This document shows, piece after piece, positions 18,782 to 27,670 of a stretch of 64,000 bases of DNA. A program made the translations under genes and the position numbers. Position 1 is the first letter of the stretch. Each line of letters starts with the position of its first letter. The DNA comes from Ornithinicoccus hortensis (GTDB lineage: Bacteria; Actinomycetota; Actinomycetes; Actinomycetales; Dermatophilaceae): contig NZ_VFOP01000001.1 of assembly GCF_006716185.1 (NCBI RefSeq), forward strand, positions 2,046,001 to 2,110,000, read 5' to 3'. The notes under the pieces were generated by a model that was not told the DNA's origin, searched no databases, and saw nothing but the letters and a program-made list of their open reading frames with translations.

Positions 18782-19747
18782 GTGCACCGCTGGAACGCCC
18801 TGGAGGACATCCCTGCCGACTTCGGCCCGAGCGTGGTGACCCTGGGGAACTTCGACGGGGTGCACCGCGGGCACCGGGCGGTGCTGTCCCGGGTGGTCGA
18901 CCTGGCCGCGGCGCGGGACGCGCGGGCCGTCGCGGTCACCTTCGAGCCGCACCCGGTCGCGGTCCTGCACCCCGAGCGGGCCCCCGAGCGGATCACCGGC
19001 GCGGAGCACCGACTGGACCTGCTGGCCGAGTCGGGCCTGGACGCGACCCTGGTCCTGGAGTTCACCCGCGAGTTCGCCCTGCTGACCCCGGAGGAGTTCG
19101 TCCGGCAGGTCTTCGTCGAGGCGCTGCGGGCCGTGGTGGTCGTGGTGGGCGTGGACACCCGGTTCGGGGTGCACAACTCCGGTGACGTGGACACCATGCG
19201 GGACCTCGGCCGGGAGCTCGGCTTCGAGGTGGTCACCCTGGAGCCGGTGGGCGGGCCCGGCCAGGGCGCCACCCGCGCCTGGTCCTCGACCCGGCTGCGC
19301 CAGGTCCTCGCCGAGGGTGACGTGCGCGCGGCCGCCGACATCCTGGGGCGGCACCACCGGGTCAGCGGGATGGTCGTGCACGGGCACCACCGGGGCCGGG
19401 AGCTGGGCTACCCGACCGCCAATCTGGCCACCGACAGCGAGGGCCTGGTCCCCGCGGACGGCGTGTATGCCGGGTGGGTGGAACGTCTCGGGCTGCCCCC
19501 GGGCGACCCGGACCGCCGGATGCCGGCCGCCATCTCGGTCGGCACGAACCCCACCTTCGACGACGTCCTGGTGCGCACCGTCGAGGCCTATGTCCTGGAC
19601 CGCACCGACCTGGACCTGTACGACGAGGTCGTCGCCGTCGACTTCGTGGCCCACCTCCGGGGCAACCTGAAGTTCGACTCGGTGCAGGAGCTCCTGGAGC
19701 AGATGGCCCGCGACGTCGCGGTGAGCCGATCCATGCTCCAGCAGTGA
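18782..19747 (+). CDS. ribF: Bifunctional riboflavin kinase/FAD synthetase RibF
   Basis: 321 residues. Converts riboflavin to FMN and FAD. The N-terminal FMN adenylyltransferase domain has VVTLGNFDGVHRGHRAVL (HxGH-type motif), VTFEPHP and STRLRQVLAEGDV. The C-terminal riboflavin kinase domain has GRELGYPTANL (PTAN motif) and LRGNLKFDSVQELLEQM. GTG 18782 (VHRWNALEDIP) matches the family N-terminus better than GTG 18773. Follows truB, as in most actinobacteria. Confidence 0.95.
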   Translation: MHRWNALEDIPADFGPSVVTLGNFDGVHRGHRAVLSRVVDLAAARDARAVAVTFEPHPVAVLHPERAPERITGAEHRLDLLAESGLDATLVLEFTREFALLTPEEFVRQVFVEALRAVVVVVGVDTRFGVHNSGDVDTMRDLGRELGFEVVTLEPVGGPGQGATRAWSSTRLRQVLAEGDVRAAADILGRHHRVSGMVVHGHHRGRELGYPTANLATDSEGLVPADGVYAGWVERLGLPPGDPDRRMPAAISVGTNPTFDDVLVRTVEAYVLDRTDLDLYDEVVAVDFVAHLRGNLKFDSVQELLEQMARDVAVSRSMLQQ

Positions 19748-19748
19748 C

Positions 19749-20843
19749 ATGCGGTTCCTGCGGGCCGACTGGGGCCTGTATGTCGCGGCGCTGGGCCTGT
19801 CGCTGGTCGGCGCCGTCCTGGTCTGGTCCGCCACGCACCACACCGTCGGCCCCGCCCTGGCCGTCCGGCACCTGATCAACACCACGATCGGGCTGGGCCT
19901 CGCGCTGGTGCTGGTCCGCACCGACGTGCGGTGGCTGCGGGCGGCGGCGCCGTGGGTCTACCTCGCCGGGCTGGCCGGGTTGCTGCTGGTGCTCAGCCCC
20001 CTGGGCGTGACCGTCAACGGCAGCCGGTCCTGGATCCACCTGCCCGGCGGCTTCTCGCTGCAGCCGGCCGAGCTGTCCAAGATCGCGCTGGTGATCGGCC
20101 TGGCGATGATCCTCGCCGAGGGACGGGACCGGCAGCGCCCACCCCGCGCGCGCGAGGTGCTCACCGCCTGGGTGCTCGCCGGCATACCGATCGGGCTGAT
20201 CCTGTTGCAACCCGACCTGGGCACCGCCCTCGTCCTCGGGTTCCTCACCATCGGGGTGGTCGCGGCCTCCGGCGCCGCCCGCGGGTGGACGGTCGCGGCG
20301 GTCGCGGGGGTGGTGGCCGCGGTGTGGGCGGCGCTGGCCGTGCCGCTGCTCGAGGACTACCAGGTGGACCGGCTGCTGGCCTTCCTGGACCCGGAGCTGG
20401 ACCCCGAGGGCATCGGCTACCAGACCCGCCAGGTGCGGCTCGCGATCGGCTCGGGGGGGTGGGAGGGCGCCGGGCTGGGAGAGGGCCTGCAGACCCAGGG
20501 CGGCTTCATCCCCTACCAGTACACCGACTTCATCTTCTCGGTCGCAGGGGAGGAGCTCGGGTTCTGGGGCGCCGCCGGCCTGGTCGCGCTCCTGGGCTTC
20601 CTCATCGTGCGCGCCCTGTGGGTCGCGCTGCACAGTGAGGACCGGTTCGGGCGGCTGGTGGCCGTCGGGGTGGCCAGCTGGTTCGCCTTCCAGACCTTCC
20701 AGAACATCGGGATGAACCTGGGGGTGATGCCGGTGACCGGCCTCCCGCTGCCGTTCCTGAGCTACGGCGGGTCCTCGATGTTCGCCTGCTGGCTGGCCAT
20801 CGGGCTGCTGGCGTGCGCGCAGAATACCCCTACCCGTCGGTAG
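19749..20843 (+). CDS. rodA: FtsW/RodA/SpoVE family peptidoglycan polymerase, RodA-like
   Basis: 364 residues, about ten hydrophobic segments. SEDS-family glycosyltransferase of cell-wall synthesis. Signature regions: VNGSRSWIHLPGGFSLQPAELSKIAL, LLQPDLGTALVL with the essential Asp, and FQNIGMNLGVMPVTGLPLPFLSYGGSS. The short N-terminus and length fit RodA rather than FtsW. No partner penicillin-binding protein gene is adjacent. Starts 1 nt after the ribF stop. Confidence 0.85.
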   Translation: MRFLRADWGLYVAALGLSLVGAVLVWSATHHTVGPALAVRHLINTTIGLGLALVLVRTDVRWLRAAAPWVYLAGLAGLLLVLSPLGVTVNGSRSWIHLPGGFSLQPAELSKIALVIGLAMILAEGRDRQRPPRAREVLTAWVLAGIPIGLILLQPDLGTALVLGFLTIGVVAASGAARGWTVAAVAGVVAAVWAALAVPLLEDYQVDRLLAFLDPELDPEGIGYQTRQVRLAIGSGGWEGAGLGEGLQTQGGFIPYQYTDFIFSVAGEELGFWGAAGLVALLGFLIVRALWVALHSEDRFGRLVAVGVASWFAFQTFQNIGMNLGVMPVTGLPLPFLSYGGSSMFACWLAIGLLACAQNTPTRR

Positions 20844-20851
20844 CCGACGGG
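20833..20851 (+). terminator. Hairpin with the rodA stop codon in its loop
   Basis: CCCGTCGG (20833-20840) and CCGACGGG (20844-20851) pair perfectly; the loop is the TAG stop codon of rodA. A second weaker inverted repeat (GGGCGC/GCGCCC) follows immediately. No T-tract. Confidence 0.5.
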
Positions 20852-20933
20852 CGCTCCTCCGGCGGGGCGCCCTGTTCAGGCCCGGGCCGATCTGACACCA
20901 TCAGCGCACAGGACCGGCGACAAAGGAGTGGTT

Positions 20934-22778
20934 ATGGCCCGTGCGGCGAGGGATGAGCAGTTCGACCAGGCGGTGATCGACGACAGGGCCCCGAGCGTGG
21001 GCCACCTGTTCCGCGACCGCGTGGCCAAGTCGGCGGGGGAGGTCGCCTTCCAGTACCCCGATGGGGACCAGTGGGCGTCGTTGACCTGGGCGCAGACCGC
21101 CGACCGTGCCTACGCGCTCGCGGCCGGGCTGGTGGACCTGGGGGTCGAGCCGGAGGAGCGGGTGGCCCTGGCCAGCTCCACCCGGCTGGAGTGGGTGCTC
21201 TCCGACCTCGCCGTGATGTGCGTCGGAGCGGCCACCACCACCATCTACCCCACCACCCTGGCCGGGGACGTGGCCTACATCGTCGCCGACTCCGGCAGCC
21301 GCGTGGTGATCGCCGAGGACGACGCCCAGGTGGCCAAGCTGCTGTCCCGCAAGGAGGAGCTGGGGGATCTGCTGGCCATCGTGGTGATCGACGGGGAGGG
21401 CGACGGCGACCGGGTGCTGACCTTCGCCGAGCTGGAGGAGCGCGGCAGGGCCCGGCTCGAGCAGGAGCCGGAGCTGATCGACCAGCGCATCGACGGGCTG
21501 ACCCCCGACCACCTGGCGACCATCATCTACACCTCCGGGACCACCGGGCGCCCCAAGGGGGTCCGGCTGCCGCACTCCGCGTGGACCTACGAGGCCGCCT
21601 CGGTGGATGCCATCAAGATCCTGGGCAGCGACGACCTGCAGTACCTGTGGCTGCCGTTGGCGCACGTCTTCGGCAAGGTCCTGCTCGTGCTGCCCCTGCA
21701 GATCGGGTTCCCCACGGCGGTCGACGGCCGGGTCGACAAGATCGTGGACAACCTCGCCGTCGTCAAGCCCACCTTCATGGGCGCCGCCCCGCGGATCTTC
21801 GAGAAGGCCTACGGCAAGATCACGACCATGATCGCCGAGGAGGGCGGGGTCAAGGCCAAGCTCTTCGACTGGGCCTTCGGCGTCGGCGGTCAGGCCGCCG
21901 ACGCCCGCGCGGCCGAGAAGCCGGTGGGTGGGCTGCTGGGGCTCCAGCACACGCTCGCCGACAAGCTGGTGCTGAGCAAGATCCGGGAACGCTTCGGCGG
22001 CCGGATCCGCTTCTTCATCTCCGGGTCCGCCGCCCTCAACCAGGACGTGGCACGCTGGTTCGACTCCGCCGGCCTGCTGATCCTCGAGGGCTACGGCCTC
22101 ACCGAGACCAGCGCCGCCAGCTTCGTGAACCGCCCGGTGGAGGGCAGCTACCAGTTCGGCAGCGTCGGCTGGCCGCTGCCCGGCACCGAGGTGCGGATCG
22201 CCGACGACGGGGAGATCCTGCTCCGGGGCCCCGGGGTCACCACGGGCTACCACAAGCTCGACGACGTGACCCGCGAGTCGCTGGACGAGGACAACTGGTT
22301 CCACACCGGCGACATCGGTGAGCTGGACGACAACGGCTTCCTGCGGATCACCGACCGCAAGAAGGACCTGTTCAAGACCTCCGGCGGCAAGTACGTCGCC
22401 CCGTCCGCCATCGAGTCGATGTTCAAGGGCATCTGCCCCTACGCCAGCCAGCTGGTGATCGAGGGCGACGGGCGCAACTTCGTCTCGGCGCTGATCACCC
22501 TGGACCCGGACGCGATCCAGGGCTGGGCCGAGCACCGGGGCATGACCGGCCGCTCCTACGCCGAGATCGTCGGCTCCCCGGAGGCCCGGGAGATGGTCCA
22601 GGGCTACGTCGACGAGCTGAACACCAAGCTCAACCGGTGGGAGCAGGTCAAGCAGTTCATCATCCTCGACCACGACCTGTCGATCGAGGAGGGCGACCTG
22701 ACCCCGAGCATGAAGCTGAAGCGACGGGTCGTCACCGCCAAGTACAAGGACCAGCTGGACACGCTCTACGGCGGGTGA
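20934..22778 (+). CDS. Long-chain acyl-CoA synthetase (AMP-dependent ligase)
   Basis: 614 residues. Activates fatty acids to acyl-CoA through an acyl-AMP. ANL-superfamily motifs in order: IIYTSGTTGRPKGVRLPH (P-loop-like A3), ILEGYGLTETSA (A5), NWFHTGDIGELDDNGFLRITDRKKDLFKTSGGKYVAP (A7-A8), and a C-terminal Lys region (MKLKRRVV). The length and inserts match FadD15-like enzymes of actinobacteria. AAAGGAG precedes the ATG; a GTG two codons upstream is possible. Single gene after the rodA hairpins. Confidence 0.92.
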   Translation: MARAARDEQFDQAVIDDRAPSVGHLFRDRVAKSAGEVAFQYPDGDQWASLTWAQTADRAYALAAGLVDLGVEPEERVALASSTRLEWVLSDLAVMCVGAATTTIYPTTLAGDVAYIVADSGSRVVIAEDDAQVAKLLSRKEELGDLLAIVVIDGEGDGDRVLTFAELEERGRARLEQEPELIDQRIDGLTPDHLATIIYTSGTTGRPKGVRLPHSAWTYEAASVDAIKILGSDDLQYLWLPLAHVFGKVLLVLPLQIGFPTAVDGRVDKIVDNLAVVKPTFMGAAPRIFEKAYGKITTMIAEEGGVKAKLFDWAFGVGGQAADARAAEKPVGGLLGLQHTLADKLVLSKIRERFGGRIRFFISGSAALNQDVARWFDSAGLLILEGYGLTETSAASFVNRPVEGSYQFGSVGWPLPGTEVRIADDGEILLRGPGVTTGYHKLDDVTRESLDEDNWFHTGDIGELDDNGFLRITDRKKDLFKTSGGKYVAPSAIESMFKGICPYASQLVIEGDGRNFVSALITLDPDAIQGWAEHRGMTGRSYAEIVGSPEAREMVQGYVDELNTKLNRWEQVKQFIILDHDLSIEEGDLTPSMKLKRRVVTAKYKDQLDTLYGG

Positions 22779-22793
22779 GGGCCGCCGGGCGCC

Positions 22794-22799
22794 TACCCT
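22794..22799 (+). promoter_or_regulatory. Putative -10 box of leaderless radical SAM gene
   Basis: TACCCT, 7 nt before the ATG at 22807. Confidence 0.45.
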
Positions 22800-22806
22800 G
22801 GTAGCC

Positions 22807-24786
22807 ATGACAGCCACGACGCAGCGGTCCGCGCGCGCCCCGGGCGCGTCCGTCTACGCCGACCTCGAGCCGCTCCTGGAGCAGGTCAGCAAGCCGGTGC
22901 AGTATGTCGGCGGCGAGCTGAACTCGCAGGTCAAGGACTGGCATGTCGGCGGCCACGGGCCCGACGGCGCAGAGCTGACAGCCCGCTGGGCGCTGATGTA
23001 TCCGGACGCCTACGAGGTCGGCCTGCCCAACCAGGGCGTGATGATCCTCTACGAGGTGCTCAACGAGCAGCCGGACGTCCTGGCCGAGCGCACGTATGCC
23101 GTGTGGCCGGACCTGGAGGCCCTGATGCGCGAGCACGGGGTGCCCCAGTTCACCGTCGAGTCGCACCGGGCCGTGGCCGACTTCGACGTGCTCGGGCTCT
23201 CCTTCTCGACCGAGCTCTGCTACACCAACATGCTCACCGCCCTGGACCTGGCCGGCATCCCGCTGCACGCGGCGGACCGGACCGACGAGCACCCGATCGT
23301 GCTTGCGGGCGGTCACGCCGCCTTCAACCCCGAGCCGATCGCCGACTTCATCGACGCCGCCGTGATCGGCGACGGCGAGGAGGCGGTGCTGGCCGCCAGC
23401 CGGATCATCACCGCCTGGAAGGCCGAGGGGCGCCCCGGCGGCCGGACCGGCCTGCTGACCCGCCTCGCCGCGACCGGCGGGGTGTACGTCCCGGCGTTCT
23501 ACGACGTGGAGTACCTGGCGGACGGCCGGATCAAGCGGGTCGTGCCCAACCGCAGCGGGGTCCCGTGGCGGGTCTCCAAGCACACCGTGATGGACCTTGA
23601 CGCCTGGCCCTACCCCAAGCAGCCGTTGGTGCCGGTGGCCGAGTCGGTGCACGAGCGGATGAGCGTGGAGATCTTCCGCGGCTGCACCCGTGGCTGCCGC
23701 TTCTGCCAGGCCGGCATGATCACCCGTCCGGTGCGCGAGCGCTCGATCACCGGGATCGGGCAGATGGTGCAGCGCGGGCTGGACGCGACCGGGTACGAGG
23801 AGGTGGGCCTGCTGTCGCTGAGCTCGGCCGACCACTCCGAGATCGGGGACATCGCCAAGGGCCTCGCGGACCGCTACGAGGGCACCAACACCGGGCTGTC
23901 GCTGCCCTCGACCAGGGTCGACGCGTTCAACATCGACCTGGCCAACGAGCTGACCCGCAACGGTCGTCGCTCTGGCCTCACCTTCGCCCCCGAGGGCGGG
24001 AGCGAGCGGCTGCGCAAGGTGATCAACAAGATGGTCTCCGAGGAGGACCTGATCCGCACCGTCGCCGCGGCATACGGGGCCGGGTGGCGCCAGGTGAAGC
24101 TCTACTTCATGTGCGGCCTGCCCACCGAGACCGACGAGGACGTCCTGCAGATCGCCGAGCTGGCCAAGAAGGTCATCGACACCGGCCGTCAGGTCAGCGG
24201 TCGCCGGGACATCCGGTGCACCGTCTCCATCGGCGGCTTCGTGCCCAAGCCGCACACCCCCTTCCAGTGGGCCGCGCAGTTGGGGCCGGAGGAGACCGAT
24301 GCACGGCTGCTGAAGCTGCGGGAGGCGATCCGTGCCGACCGGCGCTACGGCTCGGCGATCGGGTTCCGCTACCACGACGGGCAGCCGGGGCTGGTCGAGG
24401 GCCTGCTGTCCCGGGGCGACCGCCGGATCGGCGCGGTCATCGAGCAGGTATGGCGTGCCGGCTCACGGTTCGACGGGTGGAGCGAGCACTTCTCCTACGA
24501 GCGGTGGATGTCCGCAGCCGCGGAGGCGCTGGCGGACCTGCCGGTCGACGTCGCCTGGTACACCACCCGGGAGCGCGACGAGGTCGAGGTGCTGCCGTGG
24601 GACCACCTGGACTCCGGGCTGGACAAGGAGTGGCTCTGGGAGGACTGGCTGGACGCCCTCGACGAGAACGAGGTCGAGGACTGCCGGTGGACCCCGTGCT
24701 TCGACTGCGGCGTCTGCCCCCAGATGAACACCGAGATCCAGATCGGCCCCACCGGCAAGAAGCTGCTGCCCCTCAGCGTCCTCTGA
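22807..24786 (+). CDS. TIGR03960 family B12-binding radical SAM protein
   Basis: 659 residues. The N-terminal part is a B12-binding-like Rossmann region (DVLGLSFSTELCYTNMLTALDLAG, VLAGGHAAFNPEPIADFID). The radical SAM core has the CxxxCxxC cluster in IFRGCTRGCRFCQAGMITRPVR, then LTFAPEGGSERLRKVINK. The C-terminus carries CFDCGVCPQM, a possible extra metal site. The family is usually encoded beside a TIGR03936/DUF2344 gene and rne; here that partner lies 4.1 kb downstream. The substrate is not known. Confidence 0.93.
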   Translation: MTATTQRSARAPGASVYADLEPLLEQVSKPVQYVGGELNSQVKDWHVGGHGPDGAELTARWALMYPDAYEVGLPNQGVMILYEVLNEQPDVLAERTYAVWPDLEALMREHGVPQFTVESHRAVADFDVLGLSFSTELCYTNMLTALDLAGIPLHAADRTDEHPIVLAGGHAAFNPEPIADFIDAAVIGDGEEAVLAASRIITAWKAEGRPGGRTGLLTRLAATGGVYVPAFYDVEYLADGRIKRVVPNRSGVPWRVSKHTVMDLDAWPYPKQPLVPVAESVHERMSVEIFRGCTRGCRFCQAGMITRPVRERSITGIGQMVQRGLDATGYEEVGLLSLSSADHSEIGDIAKGLADRYEGTNTGLSLPSTRVDAFNIDLANELTRNGRRSGLTFAPEGGSERLRKVINKMVSEEDLIRTVAAAYGAGWRQVKLYFMCGLPTETDEDVLQIAELAKKVIDTGRQVSGRRDIRCTVSIGGFVPKPHTPFQWAAQLGPEETDARLLKLREAIRADRRYGSAIGFRYHDGQPGLVEGLLSRGDRRIGAVIEQVWRAGSRFDGWSEHFSYERWMSAAAEALADLPVDVAWYTTRERDEVEVLPWDHLDSGLDKEWLWEDWLDALDENEVEDCRWTPCFDCGVCPQMNTEIQIGPTGKKLLPLSVL

Positions 24787-24796
24787 CGACCGGAGC

Positions 24797-25129
24797 CTAG
24801 TCCTCGGGGGAGTCGAAGAGGAGCGCGACCTGGGTGCCGTCGATGGTGACCAGCGAGAGCACCACCTTGTGACCGTCCCGCTCCCAGGTGCGCCCGAGCG
24901 AGCGGGTGATCGCGGCATCCTCCACGGTCTCCCAGCCGTCCGCGGTGAACGCCTGGTCGTAGTGCGCGATGACGGTCTCGCGGTCCGTGTCGGTCAGCTC
25001 GAGCAGGCGTTGCGGCCCCACCCACGTCCCGGACAGTTCGGCGGCGGAGAGCAGGATCGTGTCCAGCTGGGTCTCGATCGTGGGGGCGTCCAGCGGCTCG
25101 GTCCCGGGCGGGTCGGTCGGCAACTCCAC
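24797..25129 (-). CDS. Lipoprotein-like protein with truncated signal peptide
   Basis: 110 residues from GTG 25129, family not recognised. The mature part is small and mixed alpha/beta (ITRSLGRTWERDGHKVVLSLVTIDGTQVALLFDSPED at the end). In the same frame, upstream of the GTG, the codons read AGGAASLALAGCSGAEPARP, a good lipobox, but there is no usable start before it: the frame runs straight into the TGA of serA (25196-25198). So the gene has either lost the first half of its signal peptide, or uses a non-standard start (CTG 25177), or is now cytosolic. Probably a decaying gene. Confidence 0.5.
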   Translation of the reverse strand: MELPTDPPGTEPLDAPTIETQLDTILLSAAELSGTWVGPQRLLELTDTDRETVIAHYDQAFTADGWETVEDAAITRSLGRTWERDGHKVVLSLVTIDGTQVALLFDSPED

Positions 25130-25195
25130 GGGCGTGGGACGGGCCGGCTCCGCACCGGAGCAGCCGGCCAGCGCCAGCGACGCCGCCCCACCGGC

Positions 25196-26374
25196 TCAGA
25201 TGACGCGCGTGGTGAGGACGCCCTCGATGCCGCGGATCTTGTCCACGATCTCGGTCGGGACCTTCCCCTCGACGTCGATCAGCGTGTAGGCCAGCTCACC
25301 GCGGGACTTGTTGAGCAGCTCGACGATGTTCAGGTCCGCGCCCGCGAGCAGGGTGGAGATCTGACCGACCATGTTGGGGACGTTGCTGTTGGCGATGGCC
25401 AGCCGGGTCACGGTGTCGCCGTGGCCGTTGCGGGGCAGCCGCGCGTTGGGGAAGTTCACGCTGTTGCGGATCGTGCCGTCCTCCAGGTAGCCGCGCAGCT
25501 GGTCGGCGGCCATCACGGCGCAGTTCTCCTCGGCCTCACCCGTGGAGGCGCCGAGGTGGGGCAGCGCGACGACCTTGGGGTGGGCGTTCAGCGAGGCCGA
25601 GGGGAAGTCGCACACGTAGGCGCGCAGCCGGCCGTCGTCCAGCGCGGACAGCACCGCGGCCTCGTCGACGATGCCGCCGCGGGCGAAGTTGAGCAGCACG
25701 GGCGAGGGCTTCATCATGGCCAGCCGCTCGGCGTTGACCAGGCCCTTGGTGCCCTCGACCAGCGGCACGTGCACGGTGATCGCGTCGGACCGGGTGAACA
25801 GGTCGTCCAGCGAGGTCGCCTGCTCCACCTCGGCCGACAGTTGCCAGGCCCGGTCCACGGTGAGCTGCGGGTCGTAGCCGAGCACCTTCATGCCGAGCGC
25901 CTGCGCGGCGTTGGCCACCAGGACACCGATCGCGCCGAGGCCGATCACGCCCAGGGTGCGGCCGGGCAGCTCGAAGCCTGCGAACTGCTTCTTGCCGGCC
26001 TCGACGGCGGTGTTGATCTCGGCGTCGTCGCCGGCCAGCTCGTGGGCGAACGCCCAGGCCGGGACGATGTTGCGGGCGGCGAGCAGCAGCCCGGCCAGGA
26101 CCAGCTCCTTGACCGCGTTGGCGTTGGCGCCGGGGGTGTTGAACACCGGGATGCCGCGGGCGCTGAGGTCGGCGATCGGGATGTTGTTGGTGCCCGCCCC
26201 GGCGCGCGCCACCGCCAGGACCGAGTCCGGGATGGAGCGGGAGTGCAGGTCCGCCGAGCGCAGCAACAGGGCGTCCGGGTCGGTCAGGTCGTTGCCGACG
26301 TCGTACTGGTCCCGGGGGAGCCGGCCGAGGCCGATCGGGCTGATCGCGTTGAGGGTCTGGATGCGGTGCGTCAT
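25196..26374 (-). CDS. serA: 3-phosphoglycerate dehydrogenase family protein with ACT domain
   Basis: 392 residues. First step of serine synthesis from 3-phosphoglycerate. Substrate domain NAVKELVLAGLLLAARNI, Rossmann NAD motif GRTLGVIGLGAIGVLVANAAQ, LNFARGGIVDEAAVL, catalytic His in ALPHLGASTGEAEENC, and a C-terminal ACT domain (VGQISTLLAGADLNIVELLNKSRGELAYTLIDVEG). Shorter than the roughly 530-residue actinobacterial SerA because it lacks the ASB intervening domain, so another SerA may exist elsewhere. Lies 20 nt downstream of serC in the same direction. Confidence 0.88.
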   Translation of the reverse strand: MTHRIQTLNAISPIGLGRLPRDQYDVGNDLTDPDALLLRSADLHSRSIPDSVLAVARAGAGTNNIPIADLSARGIPVFNTPGANANAVKELVLAGLLLAARNIVPAWAFAHELAGDDAEINTAVEAGKKQFAGFELPGRTLGVIGLGAIGVLVANAAQALGMKVLGYDPQLTVDRAWQLSAEVEQATSLDDLFTRSDAITVHVPLVEGTKGLVNAERLAMMKPSPVLLNFARGGIVDEAAVLSALDDGRLRAYVCDFPSASLNAHPKVVALPHLGASTGEAEENCAVMAADQLRGYLEDGTIRNSVNFPNARLPRNGHGDTVTRLAIANSNVPNMVGQISTLLAGADLNIVELLNKSRGELAYTLIDVEGKVPTEIVDKIRGIEGVLTTRVI

Positions 26375-26394
26375 GGTGTGTGTCGCGCGTCGGC

Positions 26395-27474
26395 TCAGCC
26401 GTTGGCGCGCTCGAACTCCTTCATGAAGTCGATGAGGGCGTCCACGCCCTCCATGGGCATGGCGTTGTAGATGCTGGCGCGCATGCCACCGACGGAGCGG
26501 TGGCCGGCGAGGTTGGTCAGACCGGCCTCGGCGGCCTGCGCCAGGAAGGTCTTGTCGAGGGAGTCGTCGGCGAGGATGAACGGGACGTTCATCCAGGAGC
26601 GGGCGTCCGGGCTGACCGGGTTGCGGTAGAAGGGAGAGCCGTCGATCGCGGCATACAGCTTCTCGGCCTTGGCCCGGTTGCGCTCGCCCATCGCGGCCAG
26701 CCCGCCCTGGCCCTTGAGCCACCGCAGGATCAGCCCGAGCAGGTAGATGCCGAAGGTCGGGGGAGTGTTCAGCATCGAGCCGGCCTCGGCCATCGCCCGG
26801 TAGTCCCAGACCGACGGCGTCTGCGGGCGGGCCCTGCCGACCAGGTCGTCGCGCACGACGACCAGGCACAGGCCGGCCGGGCCCATGTTCTTCTGCGCCC
26901 CGCCGTAGATCAGGCCGAACTTGGAGACCTCGATGGGCCGGGACAGGATCGTGGAGGACATGTCCGCCACGAGCGGCACGTCACCGGTGTCGGGCACGTA
27001 GCCGAACTCGACGCCGCCGATGGTCTCGTTCGGCGTGTAGTGCAGGTATGCCGAGCCCTGGCTCGGGCGGACCGCCGCCGGGTCGGGGGTGGTCGAGTAG
27101 TTGCTGGCCGACTCGTCGGCCACGACGTTGACGGTGGCGTACTTCTTGGCCTCGGCGATGGCCTTCTTGGACCAGGCGCCGGTGTTGACGTAGTCGACCG
27201 TGTCGCCCTCGGCGGACAGGTTCAGCGGGATGCCGGCGAACTGGCCGGTGGCCCCGCCCTGCAGGAAGAGCACCCGGTAGTCGTCGGGCACCGCGAGCAG
27301 CTCGCGCAGCAGCGCCTCGGCCTCCTCGGCCGCGGCGACGAACTCCTTGCTCCGGTGGCTGACCTCCATCACGGACATCCCGGAACTGCCCCAGTCAGAC
27401 ATCTCGGACGCTGCCTGCTCGAGGACATCGAGGGGCATGGCTGCCGGACCTGCGGAGAAGTTGTGAACGCGCAC
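26395..27474 (-). CDS. serC: Phosphoserine aminotransferase
   Basis: 359 residues. Second step of serine synthesis: transaminates 3-phosphohydroxypyruvate with glutamate, using PLP. VHNFSAGPAAMPLDVLEQA is the classical N-terminus; the PLP Lys lies in KFGLIYGGAQKNMGPAGLCL; the C-terminus has GHRSVGGMRASIYNAMPMEGVDALIDFM. GTG 27474 (AGGTGGG upstream) was chosen because the family begins there. Of the standard (E. coli-like) SerC type. Forms an operon with serA. Confidence 0.95.
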   Translation of the reverse strand: MRVHNFSAGPAAMPLDVLEQAASEMSDWGSSGMSVMEVSHRSKEFVAAAEEAEALLRELLAVPDDYRVLFLQGGATGQFAGIPLNLSAEGDTVDYVNTGAWSKKAIAEAKKYATVNVVADESASNYSTTPDPAAVRPSQGSAYLHYTPNETIGGVEFGYVPDTGDVPLVADMSSTILSRPIEVSKFGLIYGGAQKNMGPAGLCLVVVRDDLVGRARPQTPSVWDYRAMAEAGSMLNTPPTFGIYLLGLILRWLKGQGGLAAMGERNRAKAEKLYAAIDGSPFYRNPVSPDARSWMNVPFILADDSLDKTFLAQAAEAGLTNLAGHRSVGGMRASIYNAMPMEGVDALIDFMKEFERANG

Positions 27475-27656
27475 AGTGGACCCACCTGGGATGAGACGTC
27501 GGTTGTCTGGACCGGACACCCCGGTCCACCGCCCATCTTCGCACTACCGGAACCGGGGGTCCGACCACGCGGGGCGTGATCCGCGCCTCACTCCCGCTCC
27601 GCGCACAGGAAGTGTCCCCGGGTCGGCGGGGAGGCCGGGGGCGCCCGGCCTCGTTG

Positions 27657-27662
27657 TAGCCT
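27657..27662 (+). promoter_or_regulatory. Putative -10 box of leaderless DUF1015 gene
   Basis: TAGCCT, 8 nt before ATG 27671, in the 196-base gap divergent to serC. Confidence 0.4.
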
Positions 27663-27670
27663 GCGGGTCC

